A stretch of DNA of 64,000 nt, taken from positions 744,001 to 808,000 of the forward strand of contig OZ241842.1 in assembly GCA_965202675.1 (NCBI GenBank), read 5' to 3'. Positions 1-10,566 of this stretch are shown piece by piece (the first letter of the stretch is position 1; each line of letters starts with the position of its first letter). The translations under genes were made by a program, and so were the position numbers. This DNA comes from CATQHD01 sp965202675 (GTDB lineage: Bacteria > Actinomycetota > Acidimicrobiia > Spongiisociales > Spongiisociaceae). The notes under the pieces are model-generated. The model searched no databases and was not told the DNA's origin. It saw nothing but the letters and a program-made list of their open reading frames with translations.

Positions 1-655
1 CCGAGCGGCCCCGGCGGAGTACGGTGATGGTGTCGGCGACGGCCAACACCTCGTCCAGCTTGTGGTCGATGAAGATAACGGTGTGGCCCTCCGCCGCCAG
101 CTCCCGCATGTTGCGGAACAGCTCCTCCACCTCCTGGGGAACCAGCACCGCAGTGGGCTCGTCCAGGATCAGGATGCGGGCGCCCCGGTAGAGGATCTTG
201 ATGATCTCGATCCGTTGCCGCTCTCCGACCTCCAGGGTCTCCACCGCATCGTCGAAGTCCAGCTCCAGCCCGTAGGCCCCGCCCAGTTCCGCCAGCCGGG
301 ACCGGGCGGCCGCGTAGTCGATCATCGGCCCTTTCGGTGGTTCGGCGCCCAGGATCACGTTCTCCAGAACCGACAGGTTGCCGGCCAGCATGAAGTGCTG
401 ATGCACCATCCCGATCCCCGCCTCGATGGCCTCCTTGGGGGAGGAAAAGGCCCGCTCCTCGCCGAACACCTCGATCCGGCCCTCGTCCGGCTGCTGCATG
501 CCGTAGAGGATGTTCATCAGGGTCGACTTGCCGGCCCCGTTCTCACCGCAGATGGCGTGGATCTCCCCTTCTTCCACCTCCAGGTCGATGCGGTCGTTGG
601 CCGCCACCCCGGGGAACCGCTTGGATATCCCCGAGAGCTTTACCGCCGCGCTCAT
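1..655 (-). CDS. BMP-family ABC transporter ATP-binding protein (C-terminus outside window)
   Basis: Cytoplasmic ATPase of an ABC importer, probably for nucleosides or purines given the BMP-type binding protein just upstream. The reading frame starts at the ATG at 655 and stays open to the window edge (about 218 codons), so it is partial. Visible motifs are Walker A GENGAGKST (residues 37-45), the Q-loop MVHQHF (Q86), a signature-like LEVGERQR and Walker B ILILDEPT (Asp about 165), followed by an H-loop region FIDHKLDE. Full-length relatives have two such ABC modules in about 500 residues, so the second module and the permease genes are expected beyond position 1. It lies 62 bp downstream of the binding lipoprotein on the same strand, which suggests one operon. 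The family is secure; the substrate is inferred from family only. Confidence 0.93.
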   Translation of the reverse strand, partial: MSAAVKLSGISKRFPGVAANDRIDLEVEEGEIHAICGENGAGKSTLMNILYGMQQPDEGRIEVFGEERAFSSPKEAIEAGIGMVHQHFMLAGNLSVLENVILGAEPPKGPMIDYAAARSRLAELGGAYGLELDFDDAVETLEVGERQRIEIIKILYRGARILILDEPTAVLVPQEVEELFRNMRELAAEGHTVIFIDHKLDEVLAVADTITVLRRGRS

Positions 656-717
656 CGGCTCATAAGCCCTCTGCGCCTCTCTGACAAACGGCGTTCACCC
701 GAGACTGTCTTCCCCCG

Positions 718-2799
718 TCAACCTCCGTAGTCGGCCGGGTCGCGGCTTACTACCAGCTCACCCGACACGATCCGAGACTTCCACTCCTCCAGCTCAGGAA
801 CAATATCATCCACATGCCCACCCGAAACCGAATACCCAACCCCATCAACCAACAAATCAAACCGCTGCTCACCACTCGCAAACGACCCACCCTGAACCGC
901 CGCAATAGTATTAAACACCGCCACATCAACCCGCTTCAACATCGAAGTCAAAATATAAGGCTGAAACTCCTCCCCCGCCGTCAAATACTGATCCGAATCC
1001 ACCCCAATCGCCCACACATGCGACCCACTAGACTCCGAAAAATCCTTCGCCGCCTGGAACAACCCCCCGCCCGTACCGCCAGCCGCATGATAAACCACAT
1101 CCGCCCCCCGCTCAAACATCGACTGCGCAATCACCCGACCAGCAGCAGGATCATTAAACCCACCAAAATCAGGCGGCTCAGTCACATACTGCGACAACAC
1201 CTCAATCGAAGGATCAACCGCCGCAACCCCCGCCAAAAACCCCGCCTCAAACGCATGAATCAACGGAATATTAACCCCACCAATATAACCAACCACCCCC
1301 GACTCCGACTTCAACCCAGCCGCCACCCCCACCAAAAACGACCCCTGCTCCTCAGCAAACAACAACCCCGCCACATTCGGAGCATCCACCACCGAATCCA
1401 CAATCGCAAAATTCACCTCAGGAAACTCCGCCGCCACCACCGCCATCGGCTCACTAAACAAAAACCCAACACCAATCACCACATCAGCACCCTCCGAAGC
1501 CTGCAACGCCAACAACTCCTCACGATTCGTCCCATCCTCATTAGCAGAAGCCTCAGAAACAGAAACCCCCAACTCACCCGCAGCCCGATCCAAACCAGCC
1601 GCCGCCGCATCATTAAAAGACTGATCACCCCGACCCCCAATATCATAAACCAAACCCACACCCACCGGCTCCCCCGCCGGCGCCGCCGCCGGGATTGCGC
1701 CGAGGTCGGCCGGGTCGCGGCTTACTACCACCTCACCCGACACGATCCGAGACTTCCACTCCTCCAGCTCAGGAACAATATCATCCACATGCCCACCCGA
1801 AACCGAATACCCAACCCCATCAACCAACAAATCAAACCGCTGCTCACCACTCGCAAACGACCCACCCTGAACCGCCGCAATAGTATTAAACACCGCCACA
1901 TCAACCCGCTTCAACATCGAAGTCAAAATATAAGGCTGAAACTCCTCCCCCGCCGTCAAATACTGATCCGAATCCACCCCAATCGCCCACACATGCGACC
2001 CACTAGACTCCGAAAAATCCTTCGCCGCCTGGAACAACCCCCCGCCCGTACCGCCAGCCGCATGATAAACCACATCCGCCCCCCGCTCAAACATCGACTG
2101 CGCAATCACCCGACCAGCAGCAGGATCATTAAACCCACCAAAATCAGGCGGCTCAGTCACATACTGCGACAACACCTCAATCGAAGGATCAACCGCCGCA
2201 ACCCCCGCCAAAAACCCCGCCTCAAACGCATGAATCAACGGAATATTAACCCCACCAATATAACCAACCACCCCCGACTCCGACTTCAACCCAGCCGCCA
2301 CCCCCACCAAAAACGACCCCTGCTCCTCAGCAAACAACAACCCCGCCACATTCGGAGCATCCACCACCGAATCCACAATCGCAAAATTCACCTCAGGAAA
2401 CTCCGCCGCCACCACCGCCATCGGCTCACTAAACAAAAACCCAACACCAATCACCACATCAGCACCCTCCGAAGCCTGCAACGCCAACAACTCCTCACGA
2501 TTCGTCCCATCCTCATTAGCAGAAGCCTCAGAAACAGAAACCCCCAACTCACCCGCAGCCCGATCCAAACCAGCCGCCGCCGCATCATTAAAAGACTGAT
2601 CACCCCGACCCCCAATATCATAAACCAAACCCACACCCACCGGCTCCCCCGCCGGAGCGGGCGCTTGGCCGGCGGCGGAGGTCTGCCCGGCCGCCGGAGC
2701 GGCGGCGGTCTCGTCCGGCGCCTCGGCGCCTCCGCCGCACGCCGCCGCCAAAAGCCCCAAGGCCGCCAGCGCGGTCAACAACCTGGTGCGAATACGCAT
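718..2799 (-). CDS. BMP-family substrate-binding lipoprotein with tandemly duplicated binding domain
   Basis: Extracytoplasmic solute-binding lipoprotein (BMP/PnrA-like family, usually nucleoside binding). The N-terminus is a lipoprotein signal ending in LLAAAC, with the lipid-accepting Cys at residue 21, then an Ala/Pro/Gly linker. Relatives have one binding domain of about 330 residues, but this 693-residue protein has two copies in tandem, each beginning EPVGVGLVYDIGGRGDQSFN and ending in SRDPAD. The copies differ only at a Val/Leu near the end of each, because the underlying DNA is duplicated almost perfectly (see the repeat entries). The duplicated part is unusual in composition: the coding strand is rich in G and T and poor in C. 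It is followed on the same strand by its ATPase gene. The duplication may be real and recent, or an assembly product; the family call is secure either way. Confidence 0.93.
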   Translation of the reverse strand: MRIRTRLLTALAALGLLAAACGGGAEAPDETAAAPAAGQTSAAGQAPAPAGEPVGVGLVYDIGGRGDQSFNDAAAAGLDRAAGELGVSVSEASANEDGTNREELLALQASEGADVVIGVGFLFSEPMAVVAAEFPEVNFAIVDSVVDAPNVAGLLFAEEQGSFLVGVAAGLKSESGVVGYIGGVNIPLIHAFEAGFLAGVAAVDPSIEVLSQYVTEPPDFGGFNDPAAGRVIAQSMFERGADVVYHAAGGTGGGLFQAAKDFSESSGSHVWAIGVDSDQYLTAGEEFQPYILTSMLKRVDVAVFNTIAAVQGGSFASGEQRFDLLVDGVGYSVSGGHVDDIVPELEEWKSRIVSGEVVVSRDPADLGAIPAAAPAGEPVGVGLVYDIGGRGDQSFNDAAAAGLDRAAGELGVSVSEASANEDGTNREELLALQASEGADVVIGVGFLFSEPMAVVAAEFPEVNFAIVDSVVDAPNVAGLLFAEEQGSFLVGVAAGLKSESGVVGYIGGVNIPLIHAFEAGFLAGVAAVDPSIEVLSQYVTEPPDFGGFNDPAAGRVIAQSMFERGADVVYHAAGGTGGGLFQAAKDFSESSGSHVWAIGVDSDQYLTAGEEFQPYILTSMLKRVDVAVFNTIAAVQGGSFASGEQRFDLLVDGVGYSVSGGHVDDIVPELEEWKSRIVSGELVVSRDPADYGG
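730..1680. repeat. 951-bp direct repeat, copy 1 (within the binding-protein gene)
   Basis: This segment matches 1705-2655 at a constant offset of 975 bp. The only difference I found is near the left end (ccagctc against ccacctc), which gives the Leu/Val change in the protein. The repeats are separated by a 24-bp linker coding for an Ala/Pro-rich hinge. Near-identity of third codon positions means very recent duplication, gene conversion, or an assembly error. Confidence 0.95.
1705..2655. repeat. 951-bp direct repeat, copy 2 (within the binding-protein gene)
   Basis: Second copy of the 730-1680 repeat; it encodes the N-terminal binding domain of the lipoprotein. Identity ends at the Gly/Glu/Pro codons, where the sequence runs into the signal-peptide linker. 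Copy boundaries are judged by direct alignment of the two stretches. Confidence 0.95.
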
Positions 2800-2975
2800 C
2801 GTCCTGCGCTCCTCTACTTCGGAAACCCCGCCCGCGGGGACGCCAGAGGCGCCATTCTAAGCGCTGCGCCGCCTCTTGTCACACGGGGCACGCGGCATCC
2901 CGGCCCTGCGGGGGCCGGGCCGCAATCCGGGCGGAGGGCATGGCCGCCGCGGGGGGACCCGCCGGGAGGGCGCCG

Positions 2976-5468
<2,493 letters not shown>

Positions 5469-5705
5469 AGCCTATATACCTCCAGGGCCCGGCTGCCCCG
5501 CTTCCGACAATCTGCCGGTTTGAGGACGCAAGCTTAGGCGCATCAGGTCCTTAGGGGGCGACTATAACCCCTCGGCCGGAAGATGACTGTCAACCTTCCC
5601 CTATATCATCCCGTTCCGGCGCGGCGGCCGAGGCGGCCCCGGGCCGGCGCCCGGGGCTTACCATAGACCGGGATCGCGGAACAAAGCGGCAGTCGGAGCA
5701 AAGGC

Positions 5706-6710
5706 ATGGCAGCATCGGGTCTGCGGGATCTGATCGACATCCCCGGCCTCTGGGAGCGGGTGGACCGGGTAGAGGAGCGGCTCTTCGAGGCCTCGGCCTC
5801 GGACAACCCCTACCTGACCCGGATCGCCCAGCACCTCCTGGCGGCGGGAGGGAAGCGCTACCGCCCGGTCCTCGTCCAGCTGGCCGGCGAGTTCGGCCCG
5901 GCGCGGGATCACCGCCTGATCGAAGCCGGGGCGGCCGTGGAGCTGATCCACATAGGCTCGCTCTACCACGACGACGTGATCGACGAGGCGCAGACGAGGC
6001 GCGGGACGGCGTCGGTCAACGCCAACTGGAGCAATACGGAGGCCATCCTGGCGGGGGACTTCCTCATCGCCCGCGCCTCGGAGATAGCCGCCGCCGGCCT
6101 GGGCGAGGAAGCGGTGCGGCTGCTGGCCCGCACCTACGCCGAGCTGGTGGAGGGCCAGACCCTGGAGCTGCAGCTGACCGGCGGCCTGGACCACGGGCCC
6201 GCCGACCACTACCGGGTAATCGGCGGCAAGACCGCCAGCCTGATCAGGACCTCCGCCCGCCTGGGCGCCCTGGCCGCCGACGCCCCCCCGGAAGCCGCGG
6301 AGGCGCTGTCGAAGGCCGCCTGGGAGCTCGGCATGGTCTTCCAGCTGACCGACGACGCCCTCGACCTGGTAGCAACCGAAGAGGAGCTGGGCAAGCCCGC
6401 CGGAAGCGACATCCACCAGGGCGTATACACCCTGCCGGTGCTCCACGCCCTGGCCGGCCCCTCCGGAAGCCGGATCGCCGCCCTGCTGAAAGACGGAGCA
6501 CCCTTCGACAACAAGTCAGTAGCCGAGGTGATCTGCCTGGTGCTCGACGGCGGCCACCTGGAGAAAACCCTCGAAGAATGCCGGAGCAGGCTCAGCACCG
6601 CCGCCGAAGCCATCGACACCCTCCCCGACGCCGCCGCCCGCCGCGTCCTCCACCGGATGGGCGGCTTCCTGATCGATCGCGTCCACCTGGCTGGCAACGG
6701 CAGTCGATAG
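5706..6710 (+). CDS. Polyprenyl diphosphate synthase (IspA/HepT/GGPP-synthase family)
   Basis: Condenses isopentenyl diphosphate onto allylic diphosphates to make the long prenyl chain of quinones or carrier lipids. The 334 residues contain GGKRYRPVL, the first aspartate-rich motif YHDDVIDEAQTRRG, a GGKTASLI region, and the second aspartate-rich region LTDDALDL. The last is a slightly altered DDxxD because the fourth position is Leu-Asp. A GGAG ribosome site sits just before the ATG. MenA is encoded later in the window, so menaquinone side-chain synthesis is a plausible role, but chain length cannot be read from the sequence. Confidence 0.92.
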   Translation: MAASGLRDLIDIPGLWERVDRVEERLFEASASDNPYLTRIAQHLLAAGGKRYRPVLVQLAGEFGPARDHRLIEAGAAVELIHIGSLYHDDVIDEAQTRRGTASVNANWSNTEAILAGDFLIARASEIAAAGLGEEAVRLLARTYAELVEGQTLELQLTGGLDHGPADHYRVIGGKTASLIRTSARLGALAADAPPEAAEALSKAAWELGMVFQLTDDALDLVATEEELGKPAGSDIHQGVYTLPVLHALAGPSGSRIAALLKDGAPFDNKSVAEVICLVLDGGHLEKTLEECRSRLSTAAEAIDTLPDAAARRVLHRMGGFLIDRVHLAGNGSR

Positions 6711-6756
6711 CCCCCCCCCATCGGACGGCTCCCCCACAGGCACCCCCCCCCCCGTT

Positions 6757-6813
6757 GGGGGTGGAAACACACCAGCTCCTCCCCAAACAGGGACAACCTC
6801 CCCGAATATCACA
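6757..6813. mobile_element. IS481-family right-end remnant
   Basis: About 57 bp match the right end of the intact IS481-type element at 20615-21745, ending in the same CACA terminus. It is followed by CCTAGC, which fits the NCTAGN target typical of IS481. No transposase or left end is present, so this is a solo end. An 11-nt C run (6743-6753) lies just before it. The remnant abuts the ISL3 fragment, which suggests one element inserted into the other and most of it was later lost. Confidence 0.8.
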
Positions 6814-6819
6814 CCTAGC

Positions 6820-7240
6820 CCAGGAACGCCTCAACCCCGCCGGCGGGGAACGCCTCCAAGGCCTCCTGGCGGCCGGGGACCCCTACGGAGAGATCCGGCT
6901 GGCCTGGCACGCCAAAGAAACCCTCCGCGACGTCTACCAAATCCGAGACCCCGGCCTCGCCGACGAACACACCCGACGGCTCGCCGCCGACCTCCAGGAC
7001 CAGTCCTGCCCCCCGGAGGTCAACCAACCCGGCCGAGCCATCGCCCGCTGGTACACCCAGATCGTGGCCTGGCACCGCTCCCGGGTGTCGAACGGACCCA
7101 CCGAAGCCGTCAACAATCTCATCAAACGCATCAAACGGATCGGGTTCGGGTTCCGCAACTTCACCAACTACCGGATCCGAGCGCTGCTCTACGCAGGCAA
7201 ACCCAACTGGGACCTACTCCCCTCGGTGACTCCCCCCTGA
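6820..7240 (+). pseudogene. ISL3-family transposase, C-terminal fragment
   Basis: The translated frame carries the C-terminal part of an ISL3-type DDE transposase: WHRSRVSNGPTEAVNNLIKR with the catalytic Glu, then GFGFRNFTNYRIRALLYAG and NWDLL. The N-terminal two thirds, including the DDE aspartates, are missing. The frame joins directly onto the IS481 end remnant at its 5' side, and I see no start codon or ribosome site belonging to it. A terminal repeat follows the stop codon. It is a dead remnant of a mobile element. Confidence 0.85.
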
Positions 7241-7253
7241 AATCCGAAGAGCC
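7232..7253. repeat. ISL3-type terminal inverted repeat (right end)
   Basis: Read from the outside inward the sequence is GGCTCTTCGGATTTCAGGGG. The GGCTCTT start is the typical ISL3-family end. It follows the transposase fragment stop codon immediately. A second, inverted copy (GGCTTTTCGGATTTCAGGGG) lies at 8421. Confidence 0.7.
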
Positions 7254-7265
7254 AGTAATTAGGCC

Positions 7266-7562
7266 TTGATGCTCAGACCGCAACCATCCAGACCTGGACC
7301 GCCTACACAGGCACCAGCATCGACTGGAATACAAGACAAAGCAGTATCAGGGTCAATAGCACCCGACCACCGACCCGGACTCAGCCAAGCCCTCAACCGC
7401 CTCGAAGACCCCACCGACCCCGCCCAAACCCTCATAGCCACCAACCTCAGCCTCGACCCGGACACCCGCGACACCCGCGAAATCCTCACGCTCGCAGACC
7501 GCGCCCACTCCGGAGGATGGAAACTCGCACTACTCAGAGAAGCGTATCAGCTGACCGCGTGA
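7266..7562 (+). CDS. Hypothetical protein, 98 residues
   Basis: I do not recognise this frame. The C-terminal half (LEDPTDPAQTLIATNLSLD onward to LLREAYQLTA) has GC-rich third positions and a mixed amino-acid composition that look protein-coding. The first 30 residues are Pro/Thr-rich and less convincing. It lies between two inverted ISL3 end remnants, so it could be a passenger gene or a truncated relic. No ribosome site is obvious at the first ATG. Confidence 0.3.
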   Translation: MMLRPQPSRPGPPTQAPASTGIQDKAVSGSIAPDHRPGLSQALNRLEDPTDPAQTLIATNLSLDPDTRDTREILTLADRAHSGGWKLALLREAYQLTA

Positions 7563-7607
7563 TAATACCCAAGCCCCTCGAACACTACCCGACCGGAGGA
7601 AAACCTA

Positions 7608-7700
7608 ATGAATACCCCGACCGGCTTAGCGTCCACCGGTAGCCCATCGCCGATGTGGAACCTCGACCTCAGCTCCACAATGCGGGCAACAGTCGAGTGA
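7608..7700 (+). CDS. Possible short ORF with a strong ribosome site
   Basis: GGAGG lies 9-10 nt before an ATG that opens a 30-codon frame (MNTPTGLAST... to a TGA at 7698). Most of it overlaps the end of the zinc-ribbon membrane-protein gene on the other strand. It may be the start of a gene lost by rearrangement. Only the ribosome site supports it. Confidence 0.18.
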   Translation: MNTPTGLASTGSPSPMWNLDLSSTMRATVE

Positions 7701-8276
7701 GCACTCTAACTCGCCTTGCATTACGAAGCCCCGGAGCAAGTATTCCTCTCTCCTCCCTCGGAGCCAGTATTCCTCTCCACACTCGGAGCACTCGACCTCC
7801 TCCTCCCACACCGCGGCGGGCATCCGGCGGACTCGTATAAATATGAGGAGTCCCCTACCGCCGCATAGGGTGAGCAGGACGACCAGAACGAGCCCCAGTA
7901 AGCGCCCGGGTTCGCCCACCCAGAGCCACAAGGCGGCGGCCGCGGTCACAACCACGTAGAAAATAATTGACCCGCGGGCTGACCTATCTAGTTGTGCTCG
8001 CATAAAGGAAACGAGGCGGTCGAGGGAGATGACGAAGAGGCATATGATGCCGAGACCGAGCAGACCAGCCAGGCCAGCCTCCCCGCCACTGATGTCGCCG
8101 CTATCCTCGCTGATCAGACCGAGGCTATCCTCGCCGCCTAGGCCTAGCAGGACAGCCTCCCATAAGCCCCTGTCGTAGCCCACCCAGAGCCCCACAGCGC
8201 AGGCAGATATTACGACCACCCAGATGATGAATCCCGCCCAGTCCTCCCAGTTCCAGTTCCGTTCCGAGTCGGTCAT
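7626..8276 (-). CDS. Membrane protein with C-terminal zinc ribbon
   Basis: Unknown function. It has four likely transmembrane segments, for example FIIWVVVISACAVGLWVGY and IIFYVVVTAAAALWLWVG. A cytoplasmic tail follows with two Cys pairs, CSECG and CCPHCG, which would bind one zinc. A Gly/Asp/Glu-rich loop separates the first two segments. The ATG at 8276 overlaps the stop of the upstream fragment (ATGA type); a GTG two codons earlier is an alternative start. The gene is the main passenger between two inverted ISL3 remnants. Family not recognised. Confidence 0.6.
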   Translation of the reverse strand: MTDSERNWNWEDWAGFIIWVVVISACAVGLWVGYDRGLWEAVLLGLGGEDSLGLISEDSGDISGGEAGLAGLLGLGIICLFVISLDRLVSFMRAQLDRSARGSIIFYVVVTAAAALWLWVGEPGRLLGLVLVVLLTLCGGRGLLIFIRVRRMPAAVWEEEVECSECGEEYWLRGRREEYLLRGFVMQGELECSLDCCPHCGAEVEVPHRRWATGGR

Positions 8277-8420
8277 CGGCACCGATTCTCACCCAACACC
8301 GTACCCCTGCCCTCCGTAAAGTAATTCTTGCACATAATCCCGTCATTGTCGGCGTCTCGTTCCGGCCGATAGAGCCAGGCGGTATTGAACCTGAAGATAC
8401 TACCGTCCCCTCTGAAATCG
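8273..8420 (-). pseudogene. Truncated Excalibur-like domain fragment
   Basis: The last 48 codons of this frame contain YRPERDADNDGIMCKNYF, which resembles the C-terminal calcium-binding DxDxDGxxCE motif of Excalibur domains. Its 5' side runs straight into an ISL3 end remnant at 8421, so the N-terminal part of the gene is missing. The stop codon overlaps the start of the zinc-ribbon gene. The domain resemblance is weak and judged by eye. Confidence 0.35.
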
Positions 8421-8481
8421 GGCTTTTCGGATTTCAGGGGAGGGTGAGGGTGGGGAGTAGGTCCCAGTTGGGTTTGCCTGC
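8421..8481 (-). mobile_element. ISL3-family end remnant, inverted relative to 6820-7253
   Basis: On the minus strand this stretch encodes AGKPNWDLLP and then ends in the same terminal repeat as 7232-7253. It is therefore the extreme C-terminus and right end of an ISL3-type element in opposite orientation. About 60 bp survive. Together with 6820-7253 it brackets a segment of about 1.2 kb. Confidence 0.75.
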
Positions 8482-8519
8482 CCCTAATCACTACCCCGCC
8501 GGTCAACCGCCGCACCGCC

Positions 8520-9134
8520 TCACGAGTAGACCTCGACGCGGCAATCCTGCTCCGCCGCACCACTGGCGCACCCAGGGTCGACCCCGTTGTTTATGTATAA
8601 GGTGTCCCCAGGCTCGAGATCCCCCGACATTCCGATCGAGGCCGCCTGGAAGCCGGGGAAGTAGCCCCTCCAGTTCCGGGGTACGGCCACAACCTCCAAC
8701 CGGTCCCAGCCGGTATCCCAGCCCGTCCCCGCCCATTCCAGCCGTACAACAATGGTCTCGCCTCTCGGAACCCGCTCACCGTGTGCCTGTGTTACCGCCG
8801 CCGTGGTGGTGGTAACGGCCTGGCCGGCCGCTCCGCCCGTCGTCGTTGTCGTATTGGTGTCATCTACGGGTAGCCCTCCGGCGGTGTGCTGATGGTCCGC
8901 TCCGGCGGTTCGCTCGGTGATGTGCTGGTGGTAGCGGTACAACATCCGAGCGACCTGCGACCGGGTGGGGCGCTCCTCCCACCGGCCGCCGGTAATAATC
9001 CCGGTGGCCTGCGCCCATTCCTGGACTTCTCGCCCGTCATCCGGTTGTTGCGCCTGCGCGGTTAGATACCCGGCGCATCCCCCGACCACCAGCGCCGCAA
9101 CCGCGGTGCAGGCGATAGATTGCCATCGTTTCAT
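8520..9134 (-). CDS. Secreted/lipoprotein with a single SLH-like motif
   Basis: Unrecognised exported protein of 204 residues. It starts at ATG 9134, preceded by GGGAG, with MKRWQSIACTAVAALVVGGC. The Cys after VVGG could be a lipid-attachment site. The segment EWAQATGIITGG followed by RPTRSQVARMLYRYH resembles one SLH/cell-wall-anchoring repeat. A Thr-rich linker (TNTTTTTGGAAG) follows, then a beta-rich C-terminal domain with two Cys near the end (GCASGAAEQDC). A longer frame upstream has no ribosome site and was not used. The gene sits at the edge of the transposon-scarred segment. Confidence 0.6.
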   Translation of the reverse strand: MKRWQSIACTAVAALVVGGCAGYLTAQAQQPDDGREVQEWAQATGIITGGRWEERPTRSQVARMLYRYHQHITERTAGADHQHTAGGLPVDDTNTTTTTGGAAGQAVTTTTAAVTQAHGERVPRGETIVVRLEWAGTGWDTGWDRLEVVAVPRNWRGYFPGFQAASIGMSGDLEPGDTLYINNGVDPGCASGAAEQDCRVEVYS

Positions 9135-9676
9135 CGGTTCTCTCCCTTCGGGTATACCGCCCCCAAGGCCGCCGCACGGGTCAATACCCGTGCCAAGTGC
9201 CCCACCATCGTCCGCACCCGCAACCGACCTCACCCCGCCTCAGCCGTCCAGACCGTCAACCTCGCCCAAGCCGACCGCGCCGACCACTCCGACCGAACAG
9301 CTACTCCCCGAGCCTCCGACCATCCAGCCACTCACCCCTCTCCGTAGTAGACTACCACGCCAACCCACCCCCAACCGCGACATCCCCACGCGCTGACGCA
9401 CCCCGACCGGCCGCACCCGCGCCAAGCACACCCGCCGAACCCCCCGACCTGACCGACTAGGTGTACCTCCCATATGCGCCGCCCCCACCGAGCAACTGAT
9501 GAGAATCCAGTATCGACCGACCCAGGCCGCACCCCGGTCGCCGGTCAAACAGAAAGACTCAGCCGCCGAACCCACGTCTCACGGTCACGCGGCGCACCCG
9601 CCCACCCCGCAGGGAAATAGAAGAAGAACCACAAGCGGAACCAACGCAACACTCAACACGGCTCAGGTACTTACGC
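9135..9676. other. Non-coding or unassigned stretch
   Basis: I find no convincing gene here. The plus strand is rich in C (Pro/Thr/Arg codons in every frame), the open frames have no ribosome sites, and their products are low-complexity. It separates the SLH-like lipoprotein gene from the TIGR02391-type gene, whose stop codon is near 9677, and presumably holds the promoter for the former. Confidence 0.4.
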
Positions 9677-10483
9677 TCAAAACGGTGCCGCATCACCCGT
9701 GGATTTGTTTGCAGACCCTCTAGCGGATTGTGCTAAAACAGTGGCTTCATCTACCCATCGGGCTAGAACACTAAGAGCCGCCAGGTATTCGAGCGCTTTT
9801 TGTTCATTAAGTTCATCGGTCGTATGAGCAGTCAAGTTGCGGATACGAAGGGCGCAACCCATTCCATAGTGATGGGCTCCTTGATGGGCCGATTTCCAGT
9901 CTTCAGTTCCTTTCTTGAATTTGGAGAATACTAAAGGATTATCATCATTGGGGCCGCATTGAAAAAGGTTGCTGTATAGTTTTTTCCCGGTACTATCTAA
10001 GCCGGTCTTGTTCTGAGTGTGCTGGACGAGATTATTCCATGCATTTTCTACAGCTTGTTTGTAATGGCCGTTATCCCAAAGGTTCATTGCTGCCTCCCGT
10101 ATCCAAGGATGTAAACCCCTCACAGCTAAAGCAGGGGATTCGGATCCAAGTATCTCTTTATCGGTAGTCATCAAATTAATCATCCCGATAAGTTCTTCGG
10201 CTTCGGCCGTTACATTTATTATCCAGTTATATTCGTCGAGTTTGAATGTATTTAAATAGCTGTCTGGTATTATTCGTTTACTTATACTTTGGATCAGAGG
10301 TTTAAGTTCATGAATTTTTCGTCTCACCGTATCCGCTTCTCTATCTTTATATGCTATATCTATCACCTCTAAAGAATTCCATCCCATATCACTGATTTGT
10401 AGTTCATGCTCTCTCAGCTCGGTAAGAAGACCGATGAACTCGTTTACCTTTTCTCGGGCCTTATCAAGTTCGGCGATGTTCAT
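9677..10483 (-). CDS. TIGR02391 (Ymh-like) family protein
   Basis: Function unknown; the family is common in phage- and defence-associated loci. The start is ATG 10483, preceded by AAGGAG at ideal spacing, giving 268 residues. A longer in-frame extension runs antisense-like through lysS and is not used. The N-terminal half is helical, with Glu/Lys-rich segments. The C-terminal half matches the family: HPWIREAAMNLWDNGHYKQA, a central GLDSTGKKLYS region, then CALRIRNLTAHT and LEYLAALSVLARWVDEA. Base composition is clearly AT-richer than the flanking genes, and codon choice differs, which fits horizontal acquisition. It lies just downstream of lysS. Confidence 0.8.
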   Translation of the reverse strand: MNIAELDKAREKVNEFIGLLTELREHELQISDMGWNSLEVIDIAYKDREADTVRRKIHELKPLIQSISKRIIPDSYLNTFKLDEYNWIINVTAEAEELIGMINLMTTDKEILGSESPALAVRGLHPWIREAAMNLWDNGHYKQAVENAWNNLVQHTQNKTGLDSTGKKLYSNLFQCGPNDDNPLVFSKFKKGTEDWKSAHQGAHHYGMGCALRIRNLTAHTTDELNEQKALEYLAALSVLARWVDEATVLAQSARGSANKSTGDAAPF

Positions 10484-10566
10484 GTTGCTCCTTCTCGCAC
10501 CAACCGGCGGCGCGGCTCTGATTTTGGTCTTAGCTCCATTTACCTTAACGGGCATTACCGGTGGGG

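Noticed and set aside
7232..8481. CRISPR-like or integron structure between inverted repeats
   Set aside because: The inverted repeats are ISL3 ends with transposase coding sequence attached; there are no regularly spaced repeats or integrase.
9197..9575. Plus- and minus-strand ORFs in the gap before the TIGR02391 gene
   Set aside because: Low-complexity products, no ribosome sites, no recognisable domain.
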